From: Pseudonocardia sp. CNS-139
Lineage (GTDB): Bacteria > Actinomycetota > Actinomycetes > Mycobacteriales > Pseudonocardiaceae
Length of the DNA: 61,916 nucleotides
Direction of reading: 5' to 3'
Assembly (NCBI GenBank): GCA_001942415.1
Contig: MKJX01000183.1
Location: 1-61,916, forward strand
The notes under the pieces are model-generated. The model made no database searches and was not told the DNA's origin. It saw only the letters and a program-made list of their open reading frames with translations. The position numbers were made by a program, and so were the translations under genes. Each line of letters begins with the position of its first letter. Position 1 is the first letter of the stretch. This document shows positions 20,057 through 29,464 of the stretch, one piece after another.

Positions 20057-20719
20057 GTGTCGCACGCCTACCCGGTGCGCCACCCGGGGCGGCATCCCGG
20101 CTGGCCCGCCCGGCTCGGACCGCTGCGTGTCAAGGCGGGTGTCGTCGAGCTGCGGCCCGTCCGGCTGCGCGACGCGAGCGCGTGGTCGGCGATCCGCGTC
20201 CGCGACGAGGCCCACCTCGCGCCGTGGGAGCGACGATGCCCGGCGGATGGGCGCAGCGGCACCTCCCGGCCGAGTGGCCGGGACGCTGGATCCAACTGCG
20301 GTCGGCCGGGCGACGCGGGCTGCGCTGCCGTTCGCCGTGACGCTCGACGGGCGGTTCGTCGGGCATGTCATGGTCGGCAACGTCATCCGCGAACCCTGCT
20401 GTCGGCGTACGTCGGCTACTGGGTGGACTCCACCGTCACCGGCGGCGGCGTGATCACCGCGGCCGTCGCGCTCGTCGTCGACCACTGCTTCGCGCGCGTC
20501 GGGCTGCACCGGATCGAGGCGACCGTCCGCCCCGAGAACGGCCCGAGCCTGCGCGTGCTGGAGAAGCTCGGGTTCCGCGAGGAAGGTCTCTTCCGGCGCT
20601 ACCTCGACGTCGACGGCGCCTGGCGCGACCACCTCTGCTTCGCCGTCACCACGGAGGAGGTCCGGCCGGTCGGGCTCGCCGGACGGCTCGTCGCGGCAGG
20701 ACTCGCCGAACGCGCGTGA
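20057..20719 (+). CDS. rimJ: RimJ/RimL-type GNAT acetyltransferase (frameshifted)
   Basis: Acetyl-CoA-dependent N-acetyltransferase of about 215 residues. The N-terminal VELRPVRLRDASAWSAIR, a middle TLDGRFVGHVMVGNVI and a C-terminal AYVGYWVDSTVTGGGVITAAVALVVDH block with HRIEATVRPENGPSLRVLEKLGF are all typical of the family. They lie in three frames, with switches near 20235, 20310 and 20400. The GTG at 20057 starts five bases after glp. The gene corresponds to Rv0995; its target is probably a protein N-terminus. Confidence 0.85.
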   Translation: MSHAYPVRHPGRHPGWPARLGPLRVKAGVVELRPVRLRDASAWSAIRVRDEAHLAPWERRCPADGRSGTSRPSGRDAGSNCGRPGDAGCAAVRRDARRAVRRACHGRQRHPRTLLSAYVGYWVDSTVTGGGVITAAVALVVDHCFARVGLHRIEATVRPENGPSLRVLEKLGFREEGLFRRYLDVDGAWRDHLCFAVTTEEVRPVGLAGRLVAAGLAERA

Positions 20720-20939
20720 TCGTTTCACCGGCACGCTCCGTGACGGCGTCCGCGCCACCCGACCCCCACCGGAGTCCCAGCTGTCCCTTGTATCCCGTGA
20801 TGCCCACGGGTGAACCTCACGGAGTCGGCGCGTCGCTGCCCGTACACCCCCGTCCTGCTGACTACCGTTGCCCGCAGGGGGCGATTCCGGCCGGGGAACC
20901 GAGTTGCGCCCGGCCTGCACCGCGGGGGAGGAGGCAGCC

Positions 20940-21833
20940 GTGCCGAGCTCGATGATCTTCGCGAGCCTGGTCGTGCTGTGGCTGCTGATCCTCGTCCCCG
21001 CGGTGGCGCGGCGCCGTCAGGAGGTCGCACGGCCGAGCGTGGCCGCGCTCTCCGGGCGGGTGCTGGAGCGGCCGCGGCAGCGCCATCGCCCGGCCGTGGG
21101 TCGCGAGCTGGAGGTGGACGTGAACGACGACGCGGACGACCGGCCCGGCTGGGCCGACCAGACGGACGGCGGGCAGGTGTGGGAGCGGCCACCGCCGCGC
21201 TACCGCCCCGGCCGGGGCGGGTTCGACCCCGAGGCCGCCGCGCTCGCCGCCCGGGCCCGCTACGCCGTGCGCCAGCGCATCGTGCTCACGATGCTGATCA
21301 TCGCCCTCGTCACGGGCGTCGTCGCGGCCGTCGCCGTTCCCGGCATGTGGTGGGCGCACGCCGCCGTCGACGTCACGCTGGTCGGCTACCTCGTCTACCT
21401 CCGCCGCCAGGTGCGCCTCGAAGAGGCCATCCGGGAGCGCCGCGCGGCCCGCATGGCCGGCACCCGGCGTGCCTCCGCCGCCGAGGACCCCGACCTCGAC
21501 GAGTGGGCCCGCCGCGGCCGCGAGGCCACCCGCCGCGACCCGGTCGAGGCCGAGCCCGACGTCGACGAGTACACCGAGGACACGCGCGACGAGCGCGACG
21601 ACCTCCTCGAGGAGGAACCCGAGCGCGTCCAGGGCACCGGCGAGCCGGTCCGGCGCACCGGCGGCCTCCTCGACCCCGTCGAGGGCGAGCCCGCCCTCCC
21701 GCGCCTCCGCCCGGCCCCGCCGCCGCCCGTCCCGGCCGGAACGTCGCTGGTGGAGACCTCGGAGGACGACCTGGAGCTGTACGACCTCGACGACTCCGGC
21801 AACCCCGACTACCGCCGTGCAGCCGGCGAGTAG
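20940..21833 (+). CDS. SepX/GlpR-family septal membrane protein
   Basis: Membrane protein of 297 residues. The GTG at 20940 is chosen because GGGGGAGGAGG precedes it by four bases. It has an N-terminal transmembrane helix (SMIFASLVVLWLLILVPAVARRR), a charged linker, two closely spaced spans (about 21265-21415) and an acidic disordered C-terminus of about 130 residues. Synteny (galU-glp-rimJ-this gene) identifies it as the counterpart of Rv0996, Corynebacterium GlpR and Streptomyces SepX, which recruit or stabilise division proteins at septa. The intergenic 220 bp before it contains no gene. Confidence 0.82.
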   Translation: MPSSMIFASLVVLWLLILVPAVARRRQEVARPSVAALSGRVLERPRQRHRPAVGRELEVDVNDDADDRPGWADQTDGGQVWERPPPRYRPGRGGFDPEAAALAARARYAVRQRIVLTMLIIALVTGVVAAVAVPGMWWAHAAVDVTLVGYLVYLRRQVRLEEAIRERRAARMAGTRRASAAEDPDLDEWARRGREATRRDPVEAEPDVDEYTEDTRDERDDLLEEEPERVQGTGEPVRRTGGLLDPVEGEPALPRLRPAPPPPVPAGTSLVETSEDDLELYDLDDSGNPDYRRAAGE

Positions 21834-21875
21834 CCCCCTGCTAAGGTCGTCACGTCCGGCCACGAGCCGGGCCCT

Positions 21876-21948
21876 GGGGCTGTGGCGCAGTTGGTAGCGC
21901 GACTCGTTCGCATCGAGTAGGTCAGGGGTTCGATTCCCCTCAGCTCCA
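21876..21948 (+). tRNA. tRNA-Ala (anticodon CGC)
   Basis: A 73-base cloverleaf. The acceptor arm GGGGCTG pairs with CAGCTCC and includes G3:U70, the alanine identity element. The D arm is GCGC...GCGC, and the anticodon stem ACTCG/CGAGT encloses TTCGCAT, giving anticodon CGC at 21909-21911 for GCG codons. The T arm is AGGGG-TTCGATT-CCCCT and the discriminator is A. The 3' CCA is not encoded. Confidence 0.96.
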
Positions 21949-22008
21949 CCGGATCGGCGAACCGCGTTCGCGGAGTGCGCTCACCTACCCACCGGTGTCG
22001 CGTGTTTT

Positions 22009-22027
22009 CTGGGGGTCCGACCCCCAG
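22009..22027. terminator. GC-rich perfect hairpin after tRNA-Ala
   Basis: CTGGGGGTC and GACCCCCAG form a perfect 9-bp inverted repeat with one central base, preceded by TTTT on the top strand. It lies between the tRNA gene and the 3' end of the convergent hypothetical gene and could terminate transcription from the right, where the TTTT would become AAAA in the template's non-coding strand only. The role as terminator is plausible but not certain. Confidence 0.4.
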
Positions 22028-22041
22028 ACCCCGGCCGGGGG

Positions 22042-23071
22042 TCAGAGGCGGGCCCGGTTGAGGCGCTCGATGAGGCTGGGTTTGCGTGCGTGCGTTTGCC
22101 GCAACTCGATGGTTCGGGTGGTGAACGTGTCGTAGCGATCCTCGCGTTCGGCCAGCGCCTGCAGATCGGTGAGCAGCGTGACGGCGGCGTCGTACTCGGC
22201 CGGTTTCCGGGTGGCGATCATCGCCTCGACGCGCGACCACGCGGCGTCTTCATCGCTGGCCAACTTGTCAAGTCGGCGTTCGCGGTCCTGCAGGCGCGCT
22301 TGTTCCCGGCGTGCCTCGTCTTCGGCGCGCTCGGCGGCCAGCCGACGCTCACGGTCGGCTCGTCGCTGCGCCGCCTTGTCGAGCAGGTCGGCCACGGTCC
22401 GGCGGGCTGGGACGGGGATGGTCGGAGCGGTGTCGCCGCGGCAGTGTCTGTCTCGGAAGTCACGCAGCAACTCCCTCTGCACCCGCGCCGTCTCACCCTG
22501 CGCGACCCGCGCCAAGAGCCGGTCCTTCTCGGTGACCGGCAGGTGAGCCACCCACGCGGCGAGGTCAACGGGATCGTCCGCTGCCTCGTTCAGCGGTGGA
22601 GAGGCCTGAGCCGCGATCGCGATCAGATCGTCGTCGAGGCGGATAAAGTCGGCCAGCGCCCGCTGCGCGGCGGTGAGCGTGCCCAGCCCGGGCGGAACCG
22701 GTGGTTCGAGATCGTCGTCAGCATCATGATCGAAGACGTCTTCATCGCGCTCCCAGGCACCGTAGGCGGCCAGCCAGGCGAGATAGAGCGGCCGGAGATC
22801 ACCGGCGGCGAGTTCGGCGCGCACTCCGACGATCGTCGACAGCACGGAACAGCACGTGATGGGTGCCCCAGTTGGCGACATACAGGTGCGCGTCGTAGTA
22901 GCGCTCCATCAGACGGCGCGGATCACCCTTGAAGTTGCCCCAGTGGTTCTCGTTCACGAAACTGGTCGAAGAGATCCGCGCCCGGGTGGACAGCGATCGG
23001 ACCGCACTTTGTTCGCCGTCGTCCAGTGGCCGGTCGATCGCCAGGAACTCGTAGTACTGGTACGTGCTCAC
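22042..23071 (-). pseudogene. Conserved hypothetical protein, frameshifted and apparently internally shortened
   Basis: Starts GTG at 23071, overlapping the upstream gene stop (GTGA), with an N-terminal STYQYYEFLAIDRPL block and FVNENHWGNFKGDP. It then switches frame near 22845 into a long region with AELAAGDLRPLYLAWLAAYG, an acidic stretch, and a charged coiled coil (about 22150-22420) rich in Arg, Glu and Ala, ending KPSLIERLNRARL. From memory, relatives have about 50-60 further residues between the NWGTH motif and the AELAAGDL motif. Their absence at the frame switch suggests a real deletion. No function is known. The pair with the next gene is a two-gene unit. Confidence 0.6.
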
Positions 23072-23440
23072 GGTCCGTCCAGCTCGTCGGCATCGGTGAA
23101 CGGCTTCGCCCGGAAACTCGAGTCGTCGCCCAGATGGAAGAACAGATGGCCCTCGATCGTGTCGTCGTCGACCAGGACTGCCCAGCCGCGTCCGCTGACC
23201 TGATCGCCTTCGTCGGAACCTTCCCAGGTGAAGTCGACGCCGGGTCGGCCGTCCCGCTCGACCCGGGCGGCCGTCCAGCCGACCGTGGACGGCGATGAAA
23301 CCGAACTGGCCGGTCCCGTTCCGGGCGAACTCGACGTAACCCGGCTCGACCAGGTCGATCGCGTCGCGGTCCCAACCGCTCATCGCCACGATCCGCCATC
23401 GACCGGACAGCCGGGCGCTGAACCTCGGAGCCCTTGCCAT
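23068..23440 (-). CDS. Conserved hypothetical protein (frameshifted)
   Basis: About 124 residues, beginning MARAPRFSARLSGRWRIVAMSGWD. A frame switch near 23275 leads into GRPGVDFTWEGSDEGDQVSGRGWAVLVDDDT and EGHLFFHLGDDSSFRA. I recall this as a widespread bacterial family of unknown function with the GRGWA and HLGDDS motifs. There is no signal peptide or membrane span. It overlaps the start of the downstream hypothetical gene and is divergent from the metal-transport operon. Confidence 0.7.
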
Positions 23441-23585
23441 GGGGTGTCAGCGTAGTGAGCCCGATCAGGGTCGGCCTGGCTGGTGATCACGTCGGCCGGG
23501 TCCTGATCGGAGTCGGAGGTGCCGACCCGTGCCCGCGCCGCCCATCCGGAACCGCCCGGACGGACGACCGCCACCCGACCGAGAA

Positions 23586-23600
23586 TGACAACGGTTTCCA
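23586..23600. promoter_or_regulatory. Zur-like box in front of paired ABC half-transporter operon
   Basis: TGACAACGGTTTCCA matches the 7-1-7 palindrome TGAAAACGGTTTTCA at 13 of 15 positions. That palindrome is of the type bound by actinobacterial Zur (consensus like TGAAAATGATTTTCA). The flanking sequence is also shared with the second box at 27335. It lies in the 257-bp gap between divergent genes, 98 bases before the ABC transporter start at 23698. Confidence 0.6.
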
Positions 23601-23697
23601 TCATAGGGTGGGTGGCCGGCCGGGCAGCGCCTCCCGGTCCCGTTCTCATGGGATCACCGGTCCCGCAAGCGAGCGACACATCCGTGGAGGTGCGGCC

Positions 23698-25430
23698 GTG
23701 TGGTCGACGATCAAGTTGTTCCTGGCACCGCAACCGCGGGCCTGGGTGGAGGTGGCCGGCCTCGTCGGCCTGATGCTGCTGGTGACGGCGACCTACGTCG
23801 GCCAGGGCCTGCTCATCGCGGACCTGTTGTTCAAGGCGTTCTCCTTGGCCGACATCAGCGGCCTGCTGGCGCCGCTGGCCGTGATCGGCCTGTTGCAGCT
23901 GGCCCGGATCGTCCTGATCGTCGTGAAGGACGCGTGGGCGCCGCGGGTGTCCGCGCGGGTCAAGGAGGCGGTTCGGGAACGCCTCACGTTGAAGCTCATG
24001 GAGATCGGGCCGGGCCAGGCGCAGCGGATGCGCACCGGCGATCTGCAGTCGACGCTCGTGGACTCCGTCGAGCTGCTCGATCCGCTGGTGGGGCGGTTCG
24101 TGCCCACCGTGGTGGCCTCCGTACTGGGGTCCTGCCTCGCTTCGGTGTACGTGATCGCGGTCGACCCGGCGGTGGGCCTCGTCGTGCTCGCGTGCGCCCT
24201 GCTGGCCCCGCTGTCCAAGGTGGCCGGGGAAAAGTGGATCAAGGAGCGCGGTGAGCGCTGGATGGTGTCCTACCGCGGCATGTACTCGGAGAGCCTGGAC
24301 GCGTGCAGGGGATGGCGACGCTCAAGGCGTTCAACGCCAGCGGCCGACGAGGCCGGGAGCTGGCGGAGCGCGGCACGGCGTTCTGCCGGGACTCCATCCG
24401 GCTGATGGTGGCGTGGTGCGGTAGCTCGAGCGTCGGTGCGCTCATGGTGCCGATCGGCACGACGGCCGCGCTGGGCCTGGGTGCCTGGCACGCGGTCACC
24501 GGCGCGGTGAGTCTCGCGGGGCTGTTCACGATCCTGATGCTGACCCGCGAGACCTTCCGGCCCATGAACGAGCTGGAGGCGGCCTACCACGCGGCGTACT
24601 CCGCCATCCCGGCCGGCCGCGCGGTCGCCGACGTGCTGCGCCTGGAACCGCACGTGCAGGACACGGCGACCACGGCGCCCGCACTGCGGAAGAACCCTCC
24701 TGGCCTGGAGTTCCGCGATGTGCGGTTCTGCTACCCGACCCGCGCGCGCCGGCACTCGACGGGTTCAGCCTCGAGGTGGCGCCGGGTGAGCGGGTGGCCA
24801 TCGTGGGCCGTTCCGGAGCGGGCAAGAGCACCGTGCTCGGCCTCCTGATGCGCTACTTCGACGCCGACGCGGGCGCCATCCGCATCGACGGCCATGACAT
24901 CCGCGAGCTCCCGCTGGCCGACCTGCGAGCGCTGGTCGGCGTCGTCGCGCAGGACACCTACCTGTTCCACGGCACGGTTCGGGAGAACCTGCTGCTCGCC
25001 AAGCCGGACGCCACCGACGAGCAGATCCGTCGTGCGGTGACCGCGGCCCAGGCAGCCGGGTTCATCGCCGGCCTGCCCCAGGGCTTCGACACGGTCGTCG
25101 GTGAACGCGGCCTGAAGCTGTCCGGTGGCGAGCGCCAGCGCATCACGATCGCCCGCGCCCTGCTCAAGGACGCCCCGGTGCTGGTCCTCGACGAGCCGAC
25201 GTCGAGCATCGACGCCGCCAACGAGGCGGAGATCACCCAGCGCTCGCCGACCTGACCCGCGGCCGCACGACGATCGTCATCGCGCACCGGCTGTCCACGG
25301 TGCGCGACGCCGACCGGATCGTGGTCATGGACGCCGGCCGGTGGTCGAGTTCGGCAGCCACCCGGACCTCGTGGCCCGCAAGGGCCTCTACGCCGAGCTC
25401 GTCGCGACCCAGACCGGAGCGCCCGCATGA
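23698..25430 (+). CDS. ABC half-transporter (type IV exporter fold), first of a pair (frameshifted)
   Basis: Membrane-ATPase fusion of about 575 residues starting GTG at 23698 behind GGAGG. Six spans occupy about 23720-24640, followed by an ATPase with Walker [11 protein letters not shown]-loop VAQDTYLF, signature LSGGERQR, Walker [13 protein letters not shown] and H-loop IAHRLST. Frame switches fall near 24300, 24750, 25240 and 25335; all conserved motifs survive in their local frames. It overlaps the next gene by four bases (ATGA). Paired half-transporters of this fold include IrtAB and YbtPQ, which import metal-loaded siderophores, and drug exporters. The context favours metallophore or metal-complex transport. 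Confidence 0.8.
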
Positions 25431-27274
25431 CTTCGACCACCCAGACCCACGAACACGCCGTCGGCCACGGGCACGGCCACGGCCACGGTGACGCGTCGGT
25501 GCCGGGCGGGTCGCTGGTCACCAGGCTGAGGAGCCTGATGCCCCTGCTGGGCGAGCACCGCCGGCTCATCGCGGTGGCCTACCTGGCCGGTGTGCTGCAC
25601 CAGCTGCTCATGCTCGCCTCGGCCGGGATCGGTGCGTACGTGGTGGCCCGGGCCGCCGCGGGAGCCTCGCCGGACCAGCTCACCGGCTGGCTGATCGTGC
25701 TCGTCTGCCTGATCGTGCCGCTGGTCGTCCTGAACATCGCCGACAGCACCTACGCCCACGTCGCCGCGTTCCGTGCGCTGGCCGACACCCGGGCCAAGGT
25801 GTTCGCCGCGTTCGAGCGGCTCTCGCCCGGTTACATGCTCGAACGGCGCTCCGGGGACCTCGGCTCCGCCGCCGTCTCCGACGTGGAGCAGATCGAGCTG
25901 TTCTTCGCCCACACGCTCAGCCCGCTGGCCGTCGCGTCGACCGTTCCGGTGGCCACCACCGTCGCGCTGGGCTGGTTCCACTGGTCGCTGGCGTGCGTCC
26001 TGGTGCCGGTCCTGGTGCTGCTCGCCTCGGTCCCGGCGTGGCTGCGGCGCCAGGCCGAGCGGCACGGGCACGAGCTGCGCGACTCCCTCGGCCGGATGAG
26101 CGCCGACAGCACCGACACCTTCCAGGGCCTGCGCGAGCTGGTGAACTTCGGTGCACACGCCCAGCGGCTCGGGCTGCTGCGCAGGCAGGGCGTCCGGCTG
26201 GCCGCAGCGAAGTCCGCGCACGGACGCCGCAGCGGCATCGAGTACGCCGCCACGGACACCGTCGCCCTCCTGGGAATACTCGCGGTGCTCGTCCTCGGCG
26301 CGCGGCTCGTCGCTGCCGGCGAGCTCGACCGCACCCTGTTCCCGGTCGCCGTCGTGCTCGCCGCGATGGCGATGCTGCCGGTGCTGAAGGTGACCGAGGT
26401 CGCGCGCGAGCTGTCCATGGTCGCGTCGTCGGCCGACCGCATCAACACGCTGCTCGACGCGCCCGCGCCGGTCTCGGACCTGGTCAGCCGGGCACCCGCG
26501 GGTCCGATCGAACCCCATGTCCGCTTCGACGCCGTCACCTTCGCCTATCGCAGTGACCTGCGGCCCGCCGTGCGGGAGGTCGGTTTCGAGATCCGTCCCG
26601 GCGAGACCGTCGCGCTGGTCGGGCACTCCGGTGCGGGCAAGTCGACCTGCGCCAACCTGCTGCTGAGATTCTGGGACGTCACCGCCGGGTCGGTCTCCGT
26701 GGGAGGGCACGACGTCCGCGACTTCCCGCAGGAGGACCTGCGCCGCCTCATGACCTTGGTGCCGCAGGACACCTTCCTGTTCAACACCAGCCTGCGCGAC
26801 AACATCCGCCTCGGCCGGGCCGACGCCTCCGACGACGAGGTCGAGGCCGCCGCGCGGGCCGCCCAGGCCCACGAGTTCATCACCACGCTGCCGGACGGCT
26901 ACGACACCGTCGCGGGTGAGCTCGGCGCGCTCATGTCCGGCGGCCAGCGGCAACGGATCGCGATCGCCCGGGCGCTGCTGAAGGACGCCCCGATCCTCGT
27001 CATGGACGAGGCGGTGTCGAACCTCGACGCCGCCAGCGAGCAGGCGGTCACCCGGGCGATGGACGAGGCCCGGCACGGCCGCACCACGCTGGTCATCGCC
27101 CACCGGCTCTCCACCATCCGGACCGCCGACCGGATCGTCGTCATCTCCGGCGGACGTGTCGCCGAGACCGGAACCCACGAGGAGCTTCTCGCCGCCGGCG
27201 GTGCCTACGTCGACCTGCTCGCCTCACAGCTCGACGGGTTCGCCGGGCCGCCCTCGGCGGCGCCGCCCGCGTGA
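25427..27274 (+). CDS. ABC half-transporter with histidine-rich N-terminus, second of a pair
   Basis: Intact protein of 615 residues. The cytoplasmic N-terminus carries a run of alternating His and Gly ([15 protein letters not shown], residues 8-22), a likely Zn/Ni/Cu-binding tail. Six spans follow (about residues 40-310), then an ATPase with Walker [11 protein letters not shown]-loop VPQDTFLF, signature MSGGQRQR, Walker [13 protein letters not shown] and H-loop IAHRLST. The Walker B ends EAVSNLD, where the Glu is followed by AV rather than PT. It is coupled to the upstream half-transporter by ATGA and probably forms a heterodimer with it. The His tail supports a link to metal transport or sensing. 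Confidence 0.87.
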   Translation: MTSTTQTHEHAVGHGHGHGHGDASVPGGSLVTRLRSLMPLLGEHRRLIAVAYLAGVLHQLLMLASAGIGAYVVARAAAGASPDQLTGWLIVLVCLIVPLVVLNIADSTYAHVAAFRALADTRAKVFAAFERLSPGYMLERRSGDLGSAAVSDVEQIELFFAHTLSPLAVASTVPVATTVALGWFHWSLACVLVPVLVLLASVPAWLRRQAERHGHELRDSLGRMSADSTDTFQGLRELVNFGAHAQRLGLLRRQGVRLAAAKSAHGRRSGIEYAATDTVALLGILAVLVLGARLVAAGELDRTLFPVAVVLAAMAMLPVLKVTEVARELSMVASSADRINTLLDAPAPVSDLVSRAPAGPIEPHVRFDAVTFAYRSDLRPAVREVGFEIRPGETVALVGHSGAGKSTCANLLLRFWDVTAGSVSVGGHDVRDFPQEDLRRLMTLVPQDTFLFNTSLRDNIRLGRADASDDEVEAAARAAQAHEFITTLPDGYDTVAGELGALMSGGQRQRIAIARALLKDAPILVMDEAVSNLDAASEQAVTRAMDEARHGRTTLVIAHRLSTIRTADRIVVISGGRVAETGTHEELLAAGGAYVDLLASQLDGFAGPPSAAPPA

Positions 27275-27321
27275 TCGAACGTGCCCTCCATGATCGCCTG
27301 CGGCCTGTTACCGTCAGCGCC

Positions 27322-28344
27322 ATGAGAGCGAGAACGATAACGGTTTTCACAGCTGTTGCGATGCTCGCACTCGCAGGTTGCGCCGGCGGCGGGTCTCCCG
27401 GAGCGAGCGGGCCGGACCCCGCGCCGGGGGCGGGCGCAGCGGTCTATCCGTTCACCATGGAGAACTGCGGCACCGACGTGACCTTCGAGGCGGCGCCGCA
27501 GCGGGTCGTCACGCTGAACCAGACCGCCGCCGAGAACCTCATCCACCTCGGGGTGGGCGACCGGATCGTCGGATCGGGATACGAGATCGACAAGACGCCG
27601 GACGAGATCGTCGAGCAGTACGAGAGCATCCCGATCCTGTCCGCGCACGGGCAGCCGATGAAGTACGAGAAGCTGCTGGAGGCGCAGCCGGACTTCGTGT
27701 ACGGCTCCTTCGCGAGCTTCTTCACCGCGGAGCAGTCCGGCGACCGGGAGCAGCTGCACAGCCTGGGCGTGCCGACCTACCTGACCGAGTTCGACTGCTC
27801 GTACCACGAGAGCGTGGCGGGCGCGAACTTCGAGCTGTTGTACGAGGAGTACCGCCGGCTGTCCAGGATCTTCGGCGTGCCCGCCGCAGGGGAGCGGCTC
27901 GCGACCGAACAGCAGGCCGTGGTGGACGAGGCGCTGGGCGCGCTCGAGAACCGGGACACCCCGCTGAAGGTGCTGTGGTTCTACTCCACCTACGCCGGCA
28001 CCCCGTGGGCAGCCGGGCCCGGCGGCCTGCCGCAGTACATCTCCGAGCTCGTCGGGGTCGAGAACATCTTCGACGACGCGTCGACGAAGTGGGCCGAGGT
28101 GAGCTGGGACGAGGTCGCCGCCCGGGATCCCGACGTCATCGTCCTGGCCGACCTGACCCGGGGCGAGCCCAACGACACCGCGCAGGAGAAGATCGACCTG
28201 CTCAAGAACGACCCCCTCACCAGGGAGCTCGGCGCGGTGGCAGGGGACCGGTTCATCACCATCCCCGGCCGCTACATGGATCCCAGCTACGGCAGCGTGT
28301 ACACGGTTCCCGCGCTCGTCGAAGGTCTGAACCGGCTCCGGTGA
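27322..28344 (+). CDS. FecB/BtuF-type substrate-binding lipoprotein
   Basis: Secreted lipoprotein of 340 residues. Lipobox LAGC follows a short signal peptide (residues 1-20), then a Gly/Pro-rich linker, then a periplasmic-binding fold starting ENCGTDVTF and RVVTLNQTAAENLIHLG. Such proteins deliver siderophores, haem, B12 or related molecules to FecCD-type importers. The NCG-TF start also resembles the family named proposed F420-0 transporter binding proteins, so an F420-precursor substrate is a real alternative. A Zur-like box overlaps codons 5-10, so expression may be metal-dependent. The next two genes complete the importer. Confidence 0.85.
   Translation: MRARTITVFTAVAMLALAGCAGGGSPGASGPDPAPGAGAAVYPFTMENCGTDVTFEAAPQRVVTLNQTAAENLIHLGVGDRIVGSGYEIDKTPDEIVEQYESIPILSAHGQPMKYEKLLEAQPDFVYGSFASFFTAEQSGDREQLHSLGVPTYLTEFDCSYHESVAGANFELLYEEYRRLSRIFGVPAAGERLATEQQAVVDEALGALENRDTPLKVLWFYSTYAGTPWAAGPGGLPQYISELVGVENIFDDASTKWAEVSWDEVAARDPDVIVLADLTRGEPNDTAQEKIDLLKNDPLTRELGAVAGDRFITIPGRYMDPSYGSVYTVPALVEGLNRLR
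27335..27349. promoter_or_regulatory. Second Zur-like box overlapping the lipoprotein start
   Basis: CGATAACGGTTTTCA matches TGAAAACGGTTTTCA at 13 of 15 positions. With flanks, GAGAAyGAyAACGGTTTyCAy (y is C or T) describes both this site (27331-27352) and the one at 23582-23602, which differ only by transitions. It lies just inside the coding region, so it would act as a block on early transcription, or the true transcript starts at or after the ATG. Confidence 0.55.
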
Positions 28345-28357
28345 ACAGCCGACCGCG

Positions 28358-29464
28358 ATGACGACGAGATCACCTCGTGGCATGAGCACCGCCGGGCGCG
28401 CCCGGAACCCGATCACCGACCGCGACGCGGACCGGGCGCGCCCGCGGCGCGCTCCGACGGTGGCGCTCCTCCTCGTGGCGGTGGTCGGGCTGCTGGTGTC
28501 CGTCGTCACGGCCTCCCTCTTCGGGAGCGCGGACGTCGGACCCGTCGACGTCGTCTCCACGATCCTGCGGCATGTCGGCCTCGGCGGGATCGCCCCCACC
28601 CCGCCCCTGCCGAGACTGCTGGACGCCCTGATCTGGGAGTCGCGCTTCCCGCGGGTGCTGCTCGCCGCCGTGGTCGGCGCGGCCCTGGCGGTCTCGGGCG
28701 CGGTCCTGCAGGCGATCACCAGGAACCCGCTGGCCGACCCCTACCTGCTGGGGGTCTCCTCGGGTGCCTCCACCGGTGCGGTGGCCGTTCTCCTGCTGGG
28801 CATCGGCGGAGGCATCTCCCTCTCGACCGGAGCCTTCGTCGGCGGCCTGGTCTCCTTCGGTGTGCTGCTGGTCCTGCTCGGCGGGGGCCGCGTCGCCGGC
28901 CCTTCCCGCGTCGTGCTCACCGGCGTGCTCGTGTCCCAGTTCTTCGCCGCGGTCACCTCGGTCATCCTCATGGTCAGCGGCGACGCGAACTCCACCCGCG
29001 GCTTCACCTACTGGCTGCTCGGCACCCTCGCCGGAGCCCGGTGGGAGGGGGTGACCGGCACCGTCGTGGTCATCCTGATCGGGGTGCTCGCGATCCAGTT
29101 CTTCGCCCCGGCCCTCGACGCCTTCACCTTCGGCTGGGACTCCGCCGCCGCACTGGGGATCAACGTCACCGCCGCCCGCATCTGGCTGATGGTGCTGACC
29201 TCGCTCATCACGGCGGCAGCCGTGGCGGCCTCCGGCGCGATCGGCTTCATCGGGCTGCTCATCCCGCACGCCGTCCGCATCCTGGCGAACCCGATGCACC
29301 GCTCCCTGCTCCCGCTGTCCGCGATCGCCGGCGCCGTCTTCCTCATCTGGGTGGACACGTTCGCCCGCAGCGCGTTCACGCCCCACGAGCTGCCCGCCGG
29401 CGTCATCACCGCGCTGCTCGGTGCGCCCGCCTTCGCGCTGGTCCTGAAGCGTCTGGAGTCCTGA
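28358..29464 (+). CDS. FecCD/BtuC-type ABC importer permease
   Basis: Intact membrane protein of 368 residues with about ten spans. The family motifs are visible: RFPRVLLAAVVGAALAVSGAVLQAITRNPLADPYLLGVSSGA near the N-terminal third, GFTYWLLGTL, and AIGFIGLLIPHAVR with the HELPAGVITALLGAPAF end. It would form the channel homodimer for the FecB-like lipoprotein. The start is ATG at 28358, or 28382 with a shorter tail. Its stop TGA overlaps the ATG of the ATPase gene by one base. Confidence 0.92.
   Translation: MTTRSPRGMSTAGRARNPITDRDADRARPRRAPTVALLLVAVVGLLVSVVTASLFGSADVGPVDVVSTILRHVGLGGIAPTPPLPRLLDALIWESRFPRVLLAAVVGAALAVSGAVLQAITRNPLADPYLLGVSSGASTGAVAVLLLGIGGGISLSTGAFVGGLVSFGVLLVLLGGGRVAGPSRVVLTGVLVSQFFAAVTSVILMVSGDANSTRGFTYWLLGTLAGARWEGVTGTVVVILIGVLAIQFFAPALDAFTFGWDSAAALGINVTAARIWLMVLTSLITAAAVAASGAIGFIGLLIPHAVRILANPMHRSLLPLSAIAGAVFLIWVDTFARSAFTPHELPAGVITALLGAPAFALVLKRLES

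Noticed and set aside
20765..20825. CCGTGA...TCACGG inverted repeat upstream of sepX
   Set aside because: Arms are only 6 bp with a long spacer, easily expected by chance in this composition.
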